From: Archivesica marissinica | Lineage: Eukaryota > Mollusca > Bivalvia > Venerida > Vesicomyidae | Direction of reading: 5' to 3' | NCBI GenBank assembly: GCA_014843695.1 | Contig: CM026403.1 | Location: 1,554,460 to 1,618,459 of the forward strand | Length of the DNA stretch: 64,000 nucleotides | Shown here: piece by piece, positions 22,291 to 34,673 of the stretch | How positions within the stretch are numbered: the first letter of the stretch is position 1 | Layout: each line of letters opens with the position of its first letter | Program-made: the position numbers and the translations under genes | The notes under the pieces: model-generated | What the model saw: the letters and a program-made list of their open reading frames with translations, nothing else | Database searches by the model: none | Told to the model about the DNA's origin: nothing

Positions 22291-22647
22291 ATTATTTATT
22301 TCAGTATTTCTACATGTAATCAATAAATGAACATTTTACATATAATTTAACAGAAGTAGACTGAAAGGGATTAGAACGAAAGAAAACTTATATAGTTCTT
22401 CTCCCTATTAATTGATTGATATACAATGGGCAGGAGAATAATATATATATAACAATGAAAATACGTGAAATCTAGTCTAGGTATATGCTAAAGAATTTCA
22501 GAAGTTATTATTGTATTAGTGAGTCAATAGTTTTACATGAATTACATATTATTTTTAGCACAACCTAAAGAAATGAACATTCACACCATAATAATGTTGG
22601 GTAAGTTATTAGTGTACTGTTGAACAGTTACTTACATTAATTGCATA

Positions 22648-22833
22648 CGCTCACTTCTCACCAATGCAACCCGGGTTCGATGCTCACACCGGACAGGTGG
22701 GTTTTCTCCGGGTACTCCGGTTTCCTCCCACACCAATGACCACAAATACACTGACATCCGCGCCAACGAGAGTGATTAATATAAGTTGTTAAAACTGGCT
22801 TCGCAATCGTTGTAAAATAAATCAAGTTTAAAC
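22648..22833 (+). mobile_element. SINE family C, 5'-truncated and internally deleted
   Basis: It starts within the head (cgctcacttctcaccaatgc), keeps the B box (gggttcgatgctc), loses about 40 bp after it and retains the body and tail. Confidence 0.87.
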
Positions 22834-23835
22834 ACAAGTAGGGATAATCAATTCCTCTTGAATGAAATAATATTAGATATGTTTGGAACCATGTTGTGCA
22901 TTCTCCGCTGTGCTCAGCTACATCACCTTTGTAACACATGAGCATTATATATAATTGCAATGGTTTGTTGAATGTGTTCTACGTATGTACATGCAGCAAA
23001 TATACAGTGTTCCCGCTGTTGGTCGCCAATGGCGCCAATTGCGACAACAAACAAATATTGACGATAAATTTTGGGAAATTGTCGAAAATATTTGGTGGAA
23101 TTGTTATCACATGTTTTGTCAAATACATGACATCACATATTGATTTGTGAACTTTATGGCTCCAGTGTTTTAGTGTTTTTCAATTGGCGATTGAAGTGGC
23201 ATTCAGACAGAGGGAACCCTCATATAGCTGGATCATATTTACCTGGCCTCTTCCCTGTATTTACCCGTCTGTCGTGCATTGTGACCTGTTGTTGAATGCG
23301 TGTTAGCATATGTAGGAAACACGTTTGTTCTAATAAAATCTTCTATGAACGACACACATCTGCAATTCAAAGCAATACTGACGCTATGTGACTAGAATAC
23401 TGAATGCTAGATTGTAATATAAAACAGCCGCCCATTTTGTAGGGAACAAAGAGGCATGGCTTGTTCTTTTCTAACGAAACACTATGATCACCGATGGCCA
23501 CTACATATGGAACAAGGCTACCTTACAAATGTCATTAAGAACTTATTGTATGACTACTGCCAATGTAGATATGCGTCTCGTTACGTCTCAAATAATATTC
23601 TTGACTAGTATATAATAATGAGTTCTTCCTTGCTAATGCTAGTTATACTTGCGAATGTATGTTTCACCATATTGATTGATGTTTAAGACTATAAACATGC
23701 AAATGTTTTATGCTAATAAACTTTATGTTATGTTATGTAAATAAGATTCATTAGTACAGTTCAATTAATCAGGTTAGTCACTTGTATACAAACATGCTGA
23801 TGTATATAAACATTGGCGAGTTAAACCACTGATTG
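22834..23835. other. No gene seen
   Basis: AT-rich unique sequence. Two overlapping plus-strand frames near 22940-23150 of about 65 codons have no recognisable domain. Confidence 0.55.
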
Positions 23836-24122
23836 ACAGCCGGATCTGTAGTCCAGTGGTAACACGCTGGACTGGTAATCCAGGTATCGCAGGTTCGATC
23901 CCCTGTCTAACCCGAATACAATTAACAGTCTTTCATATGGGACGCTAAACCGAGGTCTCGTGTCGGTGATTTACACGGTGCACGTAAAAGAACCAGAGGA
24001 GACTCTGGAATGGGTCTCTGTCTGTATCATTGCACTATCCTCCAAAATTCTAAAATGACTAATCTCAGCGTCGCTCATATGGGCAACCGGTAGCGACGAT
24101 AAATAAACGTAAAACACACACA
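23836..24122 (+). mobile_element. SINE family A, with target-site duplication
   Basis: It starts cagccggatctgtagtccag and has a small deletion before the conserved 3' end. The direct repeat cactgattga lies just before the head and after the tail. Confidence 0.92.
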
Positions 24123-24164
24123 ACACTGATTGAATAATACAAAATATATCGAATTATCACACAT

Positions 24165-24238
24165 GGCAGGATGGCCGAGTGGTTAAAGCTGTAGGCTTAC
24201 AGAAAAATATGTTAGGTTTAATGGTTCAACAATGATTG
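24165..24238 (+). pseudogene. tRNA-like fragment (class II-type A box)
   Basis: ggatggccgagtggttaaag is a good class II (Leu/Ser) A box, but the anticodon arm and B box (ggttcaaca) are degenerate and no acceptor stem pairs. It is a tRNA pseudogene or truncated SINE head. Confidence 0.45.
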
Positions 24239-24746
24239 ATTTGGTTTGAAAATGTTATGTATACAAGTGACTGCCCTAAATAATCAGACTGTACTAGTTA
24301 ATATGTTTGATAATAATCCGTAAATGAAATAGTACGACGATATTGCAATTGATTCAATAAAATGATATATCAATAGTTTTACAGCATAGCTTGAGCATAG
24401 CCGGTATCCTTGTACCGATTTCTAGTATGCAGTGGAAACATTCAATAAGCGTTTAGCTTTCATTTCAATCCACTGGTATTTATTATGTACATACGTATGT
24501 GTAGTAAATTGTGTTATATAATGTCGAATAAATATGTTTAAACCAACATAGCACGGAGTTTAATCATTAAAATAGGTTTGTGTATCTGTTACATCCCCGC
24601 AACCAGTTGCAATTTAAATATTTATAACTTGTTTCGGCTTTCGGAAAAAACTAATATGTATAATCTGCAATTGCGACAAAAAACAAAATAGCATAATATG
24701 CTATGAAACATATAAGAGCCTCCGTGGAAATCTAACGAGCTGGCTT

Positions 24747-24977
24747 TGGTTCGATCCCCCGTCTGATCCTAAAATTAACAGTATTTCAGATGTGACTTTA
24801 AACCGAAATCTCGTGTCGGTGCTTTATACTGTGCACGTAAAAGAACCAGAGGAGACTCTGGAATGGGTCTCTATCTATACCATTGCACGTCTCCTACAAA
24901 CATCTAAAATGACTAATCTCTGCAGGAGGCGTCGCTCATATGGGCAACCGGTAGCGACGATAAATAAACGTAAAACA
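24747..24977 (+). mobile_element. SINE family A, 5'-truncated
   Basis: It starts at the B box (ggttcgatcccccgtctgat) and keeps the body and tail. Confidence 0.9.
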
Positions 24978-25408
24978 GATCTTTCATCGCTATCATCAGT
25001 TGCAGGGACAAATGGTAAAATTTAATGATGATAGGTGAGAAATGTGTCAGTCGCCTATGATGATAATTTGAGTTTATCTACCCTCGCCATAGCATAGTAT
25101 ATGGGTGAGCAAAAAGTGCTGAGCACCGTCGATTGTTCGATAAGTTGATGTGGTGTCGATGCCTTGTTTGTGAAGATTCCGTACCAAGACGATTATGTTC
25201 TAAGCCGATTGAATTCTAGAAGATGTAGTTATGTGTCGGCCACGACGTGCACAGTGTGCGATCAGTCCCCTACGGAGGTTGGAGAGTTGAGTACTGGTTC
25301 TTACCAAGGAAGTGCGAGTTGAATACTCTCCGCCACAACAGACTCACCTGCAAATAAACACTCGCGAGAGGAGCTGGCAGTATTCAGAGATAGACAGATA
25401 GTAGTACT
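24978..25408. other. No gene seen
   Basis: Unique sequence with a gc-rich middle. No frame or repeat is recognised. Confidence 0.5.
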
Positions 25409-25918
25409 TTAAAGCGACATTACATCGCAAAAACCAAATAAAATGCATGTTTTCACTTATAAATACATTGCAACTACAAATTCTTCTGAATACATTCGAA
25501 CACTAACATTGAATCAATAAACATTGTTTTTGTGGTCTACAAGCTTTCAAAAGTGAAAGTAGGATTTCATATAACGGTCATCCATGACCCTGAAATGACG
25601 TGTGTTTGTCACTGGAGCGCGATACTTTCATTTAGAGATAATTTAACTAAGATTAGTCGACAAATAAATATGCCTAGGCACACATGTGAGATGTAACGGT
25701 AAATATGTAGGATAAATCAGAATACACGTATTGTATTACGCATGAAAATCGACCCTATTTACATTATTTTGTTATGTCATCAAACCACGTATACGACGTT
25801 TGTTTATCTGTTGAAATACTAAGTTTTTGAGGCAAATATTTGGAAAAACAAAATACCATATAATAGCAAATTATATTCTGCAGACATTTGCATTTTCACA
25901 GATATAGTGTCGCTTTAA
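25409..25918 (-). mobile_element. TTAA-ended MITE (family F), full-length
   Basis: The reverse-oriented copy begins ttaaagcgacattacatcgc and ends atatagtgtcgctttaa. Internal order is the reverse complement of 4748-5284. About 510 bp. Confidence 0.85.
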
Positions 25919-26021
25919 CGAAACATGTGTGCAAAAGTACACGTAAAAATAGTGCCTGTAGGTCTTGTTCTCAGACACTAATGTACGTAGTCAATGGTTA
26001 CTAGCTTGTGATCCGTATGTA

Positions 26022-26251
26022 TACTAGAGGACAAAGAAAACGCACACCTACATTATATAATTGTTATTACATGAAAACGAAATACGAGGGATTCCATCAA
26101 AGATATATCACATCTTTATTACAAAACACGAACTGAACAACTAAAAATATTCCAAAATGTTTAAAACTATGTATTTATATAGTTATTGTTTTTCGTGTAA
26201 AAAGTTAAAAACACACTTATCCGAAGTGTGCGTTTTCTGTGTCCTCTGGTA
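26022..26251. mobile_element. MITE family E, simple copy with inverted ends
   Basis: A 230-bp element begins tactagaggacaaagaaaac and ends cgttttctgtgtcctctggt(a). The inverted ends are about 26 bp and nearly perfect (accacacct/agtgtgcg boundaries) at a TA target. The interior (cacatctttattacaaaaca, ttatatagttattgttttt) is non-coding. This is the plain form of the element that carries expanded ends at 38118-38932 and 50511-51209. Confidence 0.88.
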
Positions 26252-26497
26252 TACATGCAACATTAAGCAATGTTTGAAACAGTACCCTGCCCAGTATTAG
26301 AAAGATTGAAACTTGAATAATAACAAATAGTTAGTGTTCAGCGTCATGGAATTACAATGTGTTAGTAGTACAGTGCAGTGCTACATATATAACTTACCGC
26401 CCAGAGGCTGTAAAATCACAATACGTCACTGAAATAGAAACGTAATAAAGTTCTTTTCACTTGAGTAAGGCTTAAATGGGCGTTGTTTATTTATTTA

Positions 26498-26735
26498 GGT
26501 TAGCACAGTGGTCAGTGCGCTCACTTCTCGCCAATGCAACCCGGATTCGATACTCGGACCGGGAAGTATGTGAGATGGTACGGTGGTCGCGAGATCGGAT
26601 AGGTGAGTTTCTCCGGGTACTCCGGTTTCCTCCCACACGAGTGACCACATGTACGCTTTCATCCGCGCCAACTAGAGTGATTAATATAAGTTGTTAGAAC
26701 ATGCATCGCATTCGTAAAATAAATAAAGTTTTAAA
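26498..26735 (+). mobile_element. SINE family C, near full-length
   Basis: Head (ttagcacagtggtcagtgcg), B box, body ctccgggtactccggtttcc and the tail with taatataagttgttagaac are all present. Confidence 0.88.
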
Positions 26736-28035
26736 ATAGCATTTATATCCATCAATATCGAGAAGCGAGTGCGCTAGCCACTGCACTAATCAGACAGTCT
26801 AATATAAATGCTTTAATTTGCAAAGTTCGTCTGGGAAATCGGTACAGTTATATAGTTTATTATTCGTCCACTAAATGAAGATATATGTATTTTATGTCTC
26901 ATAAATTAATGTATGTGCAGGACCGCCAAACTACCCTCTTGGACTCTCATCTCGTAGACTATTATGACTTAGCTCTAATGTTTGCGTTCCGTAGAAGAGT
27001 CTGTAACGCAAAGAAACACTATATTGATCTAACTAACCTATGTCTAGGAGAATTTTTGCAGCAACCAAGTATTTGGGTATCTTTTCTGTATTGTCCAGAT
27101 ATGTCAAAAATTATGTAATCCAAATCCCAATGGGTTCATAATTACAAACACATAACAATACGTGTGTACATGTATAGCAATGCATGGCTTTAATAAAAGC
27201 GCTGTTTTCAATTCAAACATTTGTTTGTTCCCATTGTCTCCATACAAGCGTCGTACGAGCATCTAGCGAATGTCCTGTGGGCATAATAATATGTGTAGGC
27301 GCCTACATGAATGAACTATTACAAATATTACACCAAAAACAAAACCAAAATATTATCCACACTAACACAGACTAAATGTGTCTAGACCGAAAATACACTC
27401 AGTACACGTGTATGTGCGTGCGCATGTACGTGCGCGTGCGCGCGTGCATGCTATGCGAACTTATTTTGATGCTTGAAATTGGACAACCTAACTTCTAACT
27501 TTTTTTAAATAATGTTTTATTGCATTTTTTCATACAATACATTACGTATATACATACAATACTAAGAACAAATCAGAGATTAATATGTAATTATATGATT
27601 GCAGTATACGATACATTTGTTTTGTCAAGGGGAAAAAAGCAAATGGATTGGGCTACAAGTTATAACAGCATTATTTACAGCCCTCCCCGATATATAACTT
27701 CTAACTTTTAATCTTCCGATGACATATATTTGGCTGTTGTTTGCGTGTGGGTTGAAGCTGCACCCCGGCATGCAATCTCATAAATGAAGACTTATTTGAT
27801 ATCATTCATAACGATATTGCATCACGTGGTATCGCTATGTTGAATTGTGATGTCCCGACATATCTATCTATCGTATATCTATGTGTGTGATACATAATAG
27901 TTATGGTATTAAGCTATTAGAATTTGTGTAAGTCAATTTATTTACGAATTCCTAATTCTTGGCTAAGATTAAAATAAAGGTAATTATATATATATATGGT
28001 TAGCTGGTTCTAGTGATATAGTGCGTTTGTTTATT
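26736..28035. other. No supported gene
   Basis: A plus-strand frame at 26885-27118 (77 codons, after a tgtgcag acceptor-like site) has no recognised domain. At 27405-27450 alternating purine-pyrimidine sequence (tgcgcgtgcgcgcgtgcatg) stands out. Near 27520-27690 'gggctacaagtt' resembles the repeat noted at 5602-5875. Confidence 0.5.
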
Positions 28036-28087
28036 TTGTGTGTTTTAAGTTTATTTATCGTCGCTACCGGTTGCCCATATGAGCGAC
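28036..28087 (-). mobile_element. SINE family A, 3'-tail fragment
   Basis: Only the last 50 bp or so of family A (aagtttatttatcgtcgcta, ccggttgcccatatgagcga) remain, so it is a truncated or recombined remnant. Confidence 0.8.
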
Positions 28088-28475
28088 ATCGGTCAGTTAT
28101 TGCCCCTGAATACTCCCTAAAAGTATAAGGTCTTTGTTTTTATCGTTGTTTCCTTTGCACAACATGCTACTAAATTTCATCCACGTTCTCATCTTATAAT
28201 TATTATGTTACTATATATCGACAGATATCTTACAGTATATCCAATCTGTAAATTTGTTTTATCAATTAACTAACATGATTTGGATAAAATCACATTATTC
28301 ATAACGCAACATCTGGTTATGGAACAACTGTAAAAACAAAGGATTCCAACAAAAAAGACTGCTATGCATTTCGGGATAAATCGGATTTGATCTACCCAGA
28401 GAGGTAATAGAAAAGCCAGCGAGGTCCCTCATGTCAGTACTAATTAGTTTGCCTCTAGTGTTGTTGCTTAAACTG
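28088..28475. other. No gene seen
   Basis: AT-rich sequence between two family A pieces. Nothing is recognised. Confidence 0.5.
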
Positions 28476-28764
28476 TGTGTGTGTTTTACGTTTATTTATC
28501 ATCGCTACCGGTTGTCCATATGAGCGACGCCTCCTGAAGAGATTGGTCACTTTAGATTTTTGGAAGATAGTGCATGATACAGACAGAGACCCATTCCAGA
28601 GTCTGCTCTGGTTCTTTTACGTGCACGGTGTGAAGCACCGACACGAGACCTCGGTTTAACGTCCCATCTGATTGTTAATTTTATTAGGGTCAGACAGGGT
28701 ATCGAACATGCGATCTCTGGATTACCAGTCCAGCGTGTTAACCACTGGACTACAGATCCGTCTG
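28476..28764 (-). mobile_element. SINE family A, with target-site duplication
   Basis: A full minus-strand copy. The direct repeat tgcttaaactgtg occurs before the tail (about 28464) and after the head (about 28765). Confidence 0.93.
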
Positions 28765-28814
28765 TGCTTAAACTGTGTTGTAATATATATGATATGCGTG
28801 TTTAGTGTATTTTG

Positions 28815-29604
28815 GTGGTGCTTGAAGAAGACCCAAGTCTTGTACCAAGGAACTGTCATCCCACCCGCCATTATCATCGGAGCTTGAGGTAGTCAGCCAA
28901 TTTACCTACCTATGTTCCACAGCAACGAACAACCTCTCGCTCGATTTTGAGCTGGACAAACGTTTTGACAAAGCAGCCTCCACCCTCTCCAGGTTCAGCA
29001 AGAAGGTGTGGGAAAACAGACAGCTGACAACCAACACAAAGATAGCGGTATACAAGGCTTTCAGTGTTCCATCTCCGCTGTCTGAGACGCATCCTAGGCA
29101 TATCCTGGCACGACAAGGTCACCAACAACGAGGTCCTCAGCAGAGACGCCATCCCATCTATGTACACATTACTCCGCCAACGCCGTCTACGCCGGATGAA
29201 CGACGGTCGCATTCCAAAATATATGATGTATGGTGAACTGGCCGCAGGGCACATAGACAGAGGTCGACCCCAAATTCGCTTCTAGGTTGTCTGCAAACGA
29301 GATATGAAAGCGCTGGGGATGGCCACCACCAACTGGGAATCCCTCGCAGTAAACAGAATAGCGTGGAGACAACAGTTGTCAACGGGCTTAAAGAGGGGAG
29401 AACTCGCTCTGCAAGCAGCCTCTGACGACAAACGCAGGGGGAGGAAAGCCAAACAGTGTGAGCAGCCACCAATTGCATCGCCTTCCAGTAACTGTCTTCA
29501 CGTGCGAAGGCTGACACCGCCACTGTATGTCACGCATCGGACTGTACAGCCACATCAGACGGTGCTCATATGTAGACTCAACGGGCGCTAACTCCATAGT
29601 CTGA
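28815..29604 (+). pseudogene. RTE-type LINE relic: end of reverse transcriptase and C-terminal zinc finger
   Basis: Three plus-strand frames join into one broken protein end: KKTQVLYQ (28815-28840), then SQFTYLCSTATNNLSLDFEL and KIAVYKAF (28886-29068), then RRILGISWHDKVTNNEVLSR, IPSMYTLLRQRRLRRMNDGR, GRPQIRF, an in-frame TAG at 29283, and KRDMKALGMATTNWESLA to 29460. A last frame (29491-29604) has CEG-stop-HRHCMSRIGLYSH, a C2H2-like finger usual at the end of RTE-clade LINEs. At least three frameshifts and two stops make it dead. Endonuclease and catalytic reverse transcriptase parts are absent, and a SINE sits just upstream. Confidence 0.82.
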
Positions 29605-30689
29605 CCAGACTGACGGATGCCGAAGGTTTTGCCATGTTTCACATTATCATGTTAATAGCAAAAGGCAATAATAATGCCGATTGGTTGTAAATGAAACACG
29701 AAGCTAGAAACTTGTTATAAATTAACTATCTTCTAATACGCAACAGTCCAGCATTTCAATGGTATATGCATTTTTCCACTGGTGCCTTTAATGTTTGTTC
29801 CGATCTCGCCCCGGTACCATTACAGTATTTGGTCTTTAACATACTTAATGTATAACGAAATTACAGTTTCGTGAAGTTCAAATAGTATATAAAACAAAAC
29901 AGAAAATAAAATATATGAACTATGATTAGATGAGGGTGGGGATGGACAAGATATGAAATGCTATTTGCATATATGGATCATATTTAACAATTTATCACTG
30001 TTTGACTTCGATGAACGATAATTAAAGACATGTTTACGTGTTCGGTTGGCAAAACGTAGATAAACTAATAATATACACGCAACAAAATTCCTAACCGATC
30101 ACCTGATGTGTTACCATATTTGGAACACACTAATAACCAAATAATATCAATATTCATATCATCGTATTGGTTCTATTTTAAGGGGCTATGTCATATTCAA
30201 TGTGCTAGATATTGACCCAAAATAAATATTTCGAAAATGAACAACACAAAGCATTATCACCACGCTCATTGTTAAATATTGGCCCAATTGTGATGTTTAT
30301 AAATTGAAACTTGAGTTTGAAAATGAATGGTTAATTAATGAAACTCTTGAACAATATATTATTTATTGGGCGTCATATCGACCATAAGGAATGAACAGTT
30401 TATGTAAAGGAAATTGAGGACACACACGTCGGCCAATCGCACGTTTCACGTGCTCGTGATCGTAGCATGCGTAGAACTCACTCTGCAAGTCCATACATGC
30501 GAACTGGGTCAGCGGTCACAGATCGGATTTCGCCAGCTTCTATAAATAGAAGCAGGTTAAATGACAGCGTTGAACGGAACGATACACACGAGTCACAGAA
30601 AGGCACGAAATAGCACAGTACAGAGAAGGTCACTATCCGTTGCGCCTATATAAATATAAACGGCTTATACAGCCGTCGAACAAATAAAT
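29605..30689. other. No gene seen; possible LINE 5' region at its end
   Basis: AT-rich sequence. From about 30420 the composition becomes more balanced and leads directly into the LINE below, so it may include that element's 5' UTR. I see no defined promoter. Confidence 0.45.
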
Positions 30690-33033
30690 TAAAATCTGAG
30701 TATCTATTAAATGTTTTTAATGTATATGATATTATTCTGTTCACCGAAACATGGACTGATTTACTATCTGATCTGCACGTCCATGGTTTTGAATATTATG
30801 TTTTAAATAGAACATTATTAAAAAGTGGTTCGAAGCGTAATTCCGGTGGTATAGTTATATATGTTAGAAATGAATTTGTATCAGAAAATAATTTGTGCTA
30901 TTCTTCACAAGATGATATTATTTGGGTAAAATTATCATGTATTAAATTATGTACAGAAAAAGATGTTTATATGCTATGTGTTACCCGATGATAGTAGCAG
31001 ACAATCGTTAGTAGAAGATAGCATTTTTGATAGGTTGACTGACTCTGTTATACATGTCGAAAATAGTTCAAACAATGAAAGTAACTATGCAATTTTTGGC
31101 GATTTTAATGCTCGTACTTCAACATTACATGACTATGTAACGTATGATAATTTACTTGTTTCTGATATGGATATACTGCCTGGTGAGTATCACACAGATG
31201 CGGTATCTATACAAAAGTATTCTCAAGACAAAGGTCATATAAATAACAATGGGCGTATGTTACTTGATTTCTGTAAACAATCGGGTTACCGAATTGTAAA
31301 TGGCAGGAAAGGAAATGATTTTAATATTGATAAATTTTCTTTTGTTAAAAATAGAGGTTGTAGTGTTAAGATTATTTACTTTGTAAATCGGAAATGTTTG
31401 AATATATCGATAGCTTTAATATACATGATCCAAATATAGTTTCTGATCACTGTCTTATGACGGTGTCGTTCGTCTTTAATTGTGCTACACACACTGTACC
31501 TTGTGTTGACTCTGCACAAGAAGCAGAAAGTCTTAGCTACAAGTACACGTGGAACAATGATTTGAAAATGCAATATATCGATAATTTAAATACGGAAGAA
31601 AACGTACAATATATTAACGAATTGTCAGAAGATATATTATTGTCAACATCAAGTAATAACATAGATACTTGTATTGAGAAGTTAGAAGTTATGTTTAACA
31701 ATGTTTCTTCACCATTTATTAAAAAGATCAATGTTGATCAATTAAATGATTGTTGTGAGAATAACCAACCATGGTTTAATGATGAATGCTATGAAAAGAA
31801 ATGTATATTTTTAAAATGTTTAAGTATGTACAGAGATTGTAGAAATAATATTAACAGAATAAATATGGTTAAAGCAAGGTCTGTTTTCAAAGCAACATTA
31901 ACAAAATGTAGATATTACTTTGATAAAAGAAAAAACAAATAAACTTATAAATATCAGGAATAAAAACGCCCGTCTGTACTGGAACTTGTTGAAAGATGTA
32001 TCAGGTGTAAAGAAATCAAATATATCTGTGTCATCATTCGAAACATATTTTAAAGCTGTAAATAACCCAGGCGATAGATTTTTCACGCCTAATGAAGAAA
32101 TATTGTATTTGATTGAAAGATATGAAGATAATGAATTTAAAGTTATGTTTGAGGAATTAAATATTTCAATTACAACAAGTGAAATAATTTTAGCAATTAG
32201 ACAGTTGAAACATAGTAGGTCTGGTGGACAGGATTTATTAAATAATGAATTCTTCAGTATGGGTAAAGATGTTCTAGTTCCAATTTTGTATTCTTTATTT
32301 AACAAACTATTTCAAATAGGTTACTTTCCATGTAGATGGTCCGAAGGTTATGTAATACCGTTACATAAGAAAGGAAGTATCAATAACGTTGACAATTATA
32401 GAGGCATTACCTTGTTAAGCAGCTTGGGAAAACTTTTCACCCGTATTATCAATAATAGATTGAAGTCATGGGCAGAAGACTATAATGTATATGTTGAGGC
32501 TCAAACCGGTTTCAGGCCTAATATGAGCACGGTAGATAATGTTTTTGTTTTAAATGGTTTGATTTCACACTTTCTAAATCAAGGGAAGCAACTCTATGCA
32601 CTGTTTCGTAGACTGTACAAAGTCTTTTGATTATGTCGTACATGAAAATTTATGGTACAAATTGATACAATTGGGATTAAGAGGAAATATATTAAATATT
32701 GTTAAATCTATTTATAAGTCTGTTAAGTCGAGAGTTAAATATTGTAATACACTTAGCCAGGAATATACATGCCTACTTGGGGTTCGACAAGGAGAATGTT
32801 TATCTCCCATTTTATTTTCGATATTTATAAATGATTTGGAAGACATGTTCATAAACAGCAAAATGGAAGGTGTTGGTATAAATATGTTTAAGATTTTCTT
32901 GTTATTGTATGCTGATGATATTGTGATATTTGCAAATTCAGCAGAACAATTACAACGATGTATACATATATTGAATGATTATTGCAATATATGGAAACTT
33001 AAGGTAAATATTGCAAAAACAAAGGTAATGTAG
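30690..33033 (+). pseudogene. Non-LTR retrotransposon: endonuclease plus reverse transcriptase, frameshifted
   Basis: The order is that of a LINE ORF2. An AP-type endonuclease opens with ILFTETWTD (about 30733), then GDFNARTS (about 31098) and SDHCLMTVSF (about 31443). The reverse transcriptase follows with HSRSGGQDLLNNEF, NYRGITLLSSLGKLF, GFRPNMSTVDNVF, motif A FVDCTKSFDYV (about 32605), GVRQGECLSPILFSIFIND and catalytic YADD (about 32910). At least four single-base frame changes (near 30965, 31375, 31930 and 32605) break the frame, but stops within frames are few, so decay is recent. It ends at 33033 where SINE A sequence begins. The clade (I/Jockey-like group) is my inference. Confidence 0.88.
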
Positions 33034-33261
33034 TCCAGTGGTAACACGATGGACTGGTAATCCATGGGTCGCAGTTTCGATCCCCCGTCTGACACTAATA
33101 AAATTAACAGTCTTTCAGATGGGACATTAAACCGAGGTATTGTGTCGGTGCTGTACACCGTGCACGTAAAAGAACCAGAGGTGACTCTTTAATGGGTCTC
33201 TGTCTGTATCATTGCACTATCCTCCAAATATCTAAAATGACTAATCTCTTCAGGAGGCGTC
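33031..33261 (+). mobile_element. SINE family A fragment within the LINE
   Basis: It lacks the first bases of the head and the final tail and joins the reverse transcriptase frame right at gtaatg|tagtccag. Both ends are truncated and no target duplication is visible, so this is a rearrangement junction rather than a clean insertion. Confidence 0.87.
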
Positions 33262-33335
33262 ACTATTTGCTATGTGCTTAGTAATAGACATAAGTAAATA
33301 TGAATTTTCTAATTGGCGCAACGGGTGATAATTAA

Positions 33336-33945
33336 TTGTTAGCATTTACAATAATACTTCTTAATACACTGTCTTCTTGTATATATTTAAGGTTTAATAC
33401 AACATTATTAGTGTTTGAAGTTATAGTATACATCATTGATAATCTTGGATTTACTCACATTAGAAGTAATTTTTATGAATATATGAACTATTTACCTATT
33501 TTTAAACGTCGTATCCGAGACCAATGCATACAGGATTGGCATACCTCTGTGAATTCAATGTCTCAGAATTTGTTTCAGAAAATTTAAATTCTCATTTAAA
33601 TGTGATAAATTAATACTTTTTGACTCTTTAAGAAAGGAACTAACCCAATTTAAGCTCTCTGCACATCATCTTGAAATATATGGATACGCATGTATCGAGA
33701 GAAACCAACGCATATGTAAACTGTGTTGTTTGAACTCAATTGAGGATGAATACCAGTTCTTATTGTGCTGTCCACTATATATTCATTTGAGAAGCAAATA
33801 TTCATTAAATTCTGCTTTTGGGAAATGTTTGTATTTATTGTCAACAACCGTAGTAATCAAAAGAAGACTACATAATCTTGCCAAATATATTATGGAAGCA
33901 AATACAATACGTGAATATACCCGTACCATGGTAACCGTTCCGTAA
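33336..33945 (+). pseudogene. LINE C-terminal part, continuing the relic at 30690-33033
   Basis: The frame gives RRIRDQCIQDWHTSVNSMSQ, then after a shift near 33587 HHLEIYGYACIERNQRICKL, a CxxC...H...C zinc-knuckle (CKLCCLNSIEDEYQFLLCCP) and KRRLHNLAKYIMEAN to a stop at 33945. It matches the equivalent region of the minus-strand LINE at 36582-38051. The thumb segment between YADD and this part (about 230 residues in the other copy) is missing. Confidence 0.8.
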
Positions 33946-34313
33946 TTTATAATATGTTGTGTAATTGTGTGTTGTTTTGCCTGTATAAATTCGAAGTTAA
34001 ATGCATGTGTATATGCTTATATTTAGTTCTTTTAGTTCATATTACAACTATTATTTGTTAATTGCCAAATGCATGTAATAAAGTTTGAAAACTGACTTAT
34101 GTGATATAATGAAATTATAACGAATTTCAATACAAATCGGTTAATTACCGCTATGCTCTAATGCATTTCCTTGAATGCATTGGTGTACATTTTTAAACTA
34201 AATTAAAAAACTAGTCATGTTCAATTTGTGTCGAAGCAGGCTAAACAGCTTTTATGAAACCAAGTTATGGTGGCAAACAATAGTTTACATTCGTAACTAC
34301 TTCCAAAGTGTAT

Positions 34314-34549
34314 GTGTATTTTACGTTTATTTATCGTCGCTACCGGTTGCCCATATGAGCGACGCCTCCTGAGGAGATTAGTCATTTTAGAATCTGGAGG
34401 ATAGTGCAATGATACAGACAGAGACCCATTCCAGAGTCTCCTCTGGTTCTTTCACGTGCACGGTGTACAGCACCGACACGAAACCTCGGTTTAATGTCAC
34501 ATCTGAAAGACTATTAATTTTATTAGGGTCAGACGAGCGATCGAACCTG
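34314..34549 (-). mobile_element. SINE family A, head-truncated, next to an exon
   Basis: Minus-strand copy with an intact tail. The head stops within the B box (gcgatcgaacct). It ends 18 bp from the splice donor of the exon at 34568-34673 and lies in that gene's next intron in the sense orientation. Confidence 0.9.
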
Positions 34550-34567
34550 TGTGTGTGAATTATTTAC

Positions 34568-34673
34568 CTTTTCTAGGTCCATACGGAGCACTGATTACCA
34601 GATCGTGGCCGATGACGCTGTCTTGAACACGTCGTAATATGGGATAATCGTCGTAATCTACATCATCTGGATC
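34568..34673 (-). CDS. Internal exon, class V aminotransferase-like protein (gene B, exon 2)
   Basis: On the minus strand ttatttcag precedes GATCCAGATGATG and the segment ends GAAAAG|GTAAAT, so both splice signals are canonical. The 106-nt exon is open and reads DPDDVDYDDYPILRRVQDSV, IGHDLVISAPYGPRK plus one base (phase 1). It begins in phase 0, matching the phase 0 donor of the exon at 42293-42721 across 7.6 kb. The 'VIG-D-VI-(G/A)P-GPR' pattern resembles the segment just before the YADYTASGR region of cysteine-desulfurase-like class V aminotransferases, which bind PLP. That assignment is from memory and rests on about 20 residues. The catalytic exons are not found further left. Confidence 0.55.

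Noticed and set aside
21927..22323. Cysteine-rich minus-strand peptides resembling a small secreted protein
   Set aside because: Translation of a CA/CATA microsatellite.
26885..27118. Plus-strand 77-codon frame after an acceptor-like cag
   Set aside because: No donor that would define an exon and no domain; kept only as a note.
27405..27450. Alternating purine-pyrimidine tract as a Z-DNA regulatory element
   Set aside because: The tract is short and no gene start is nearby; nothing beyond composition supports a function.
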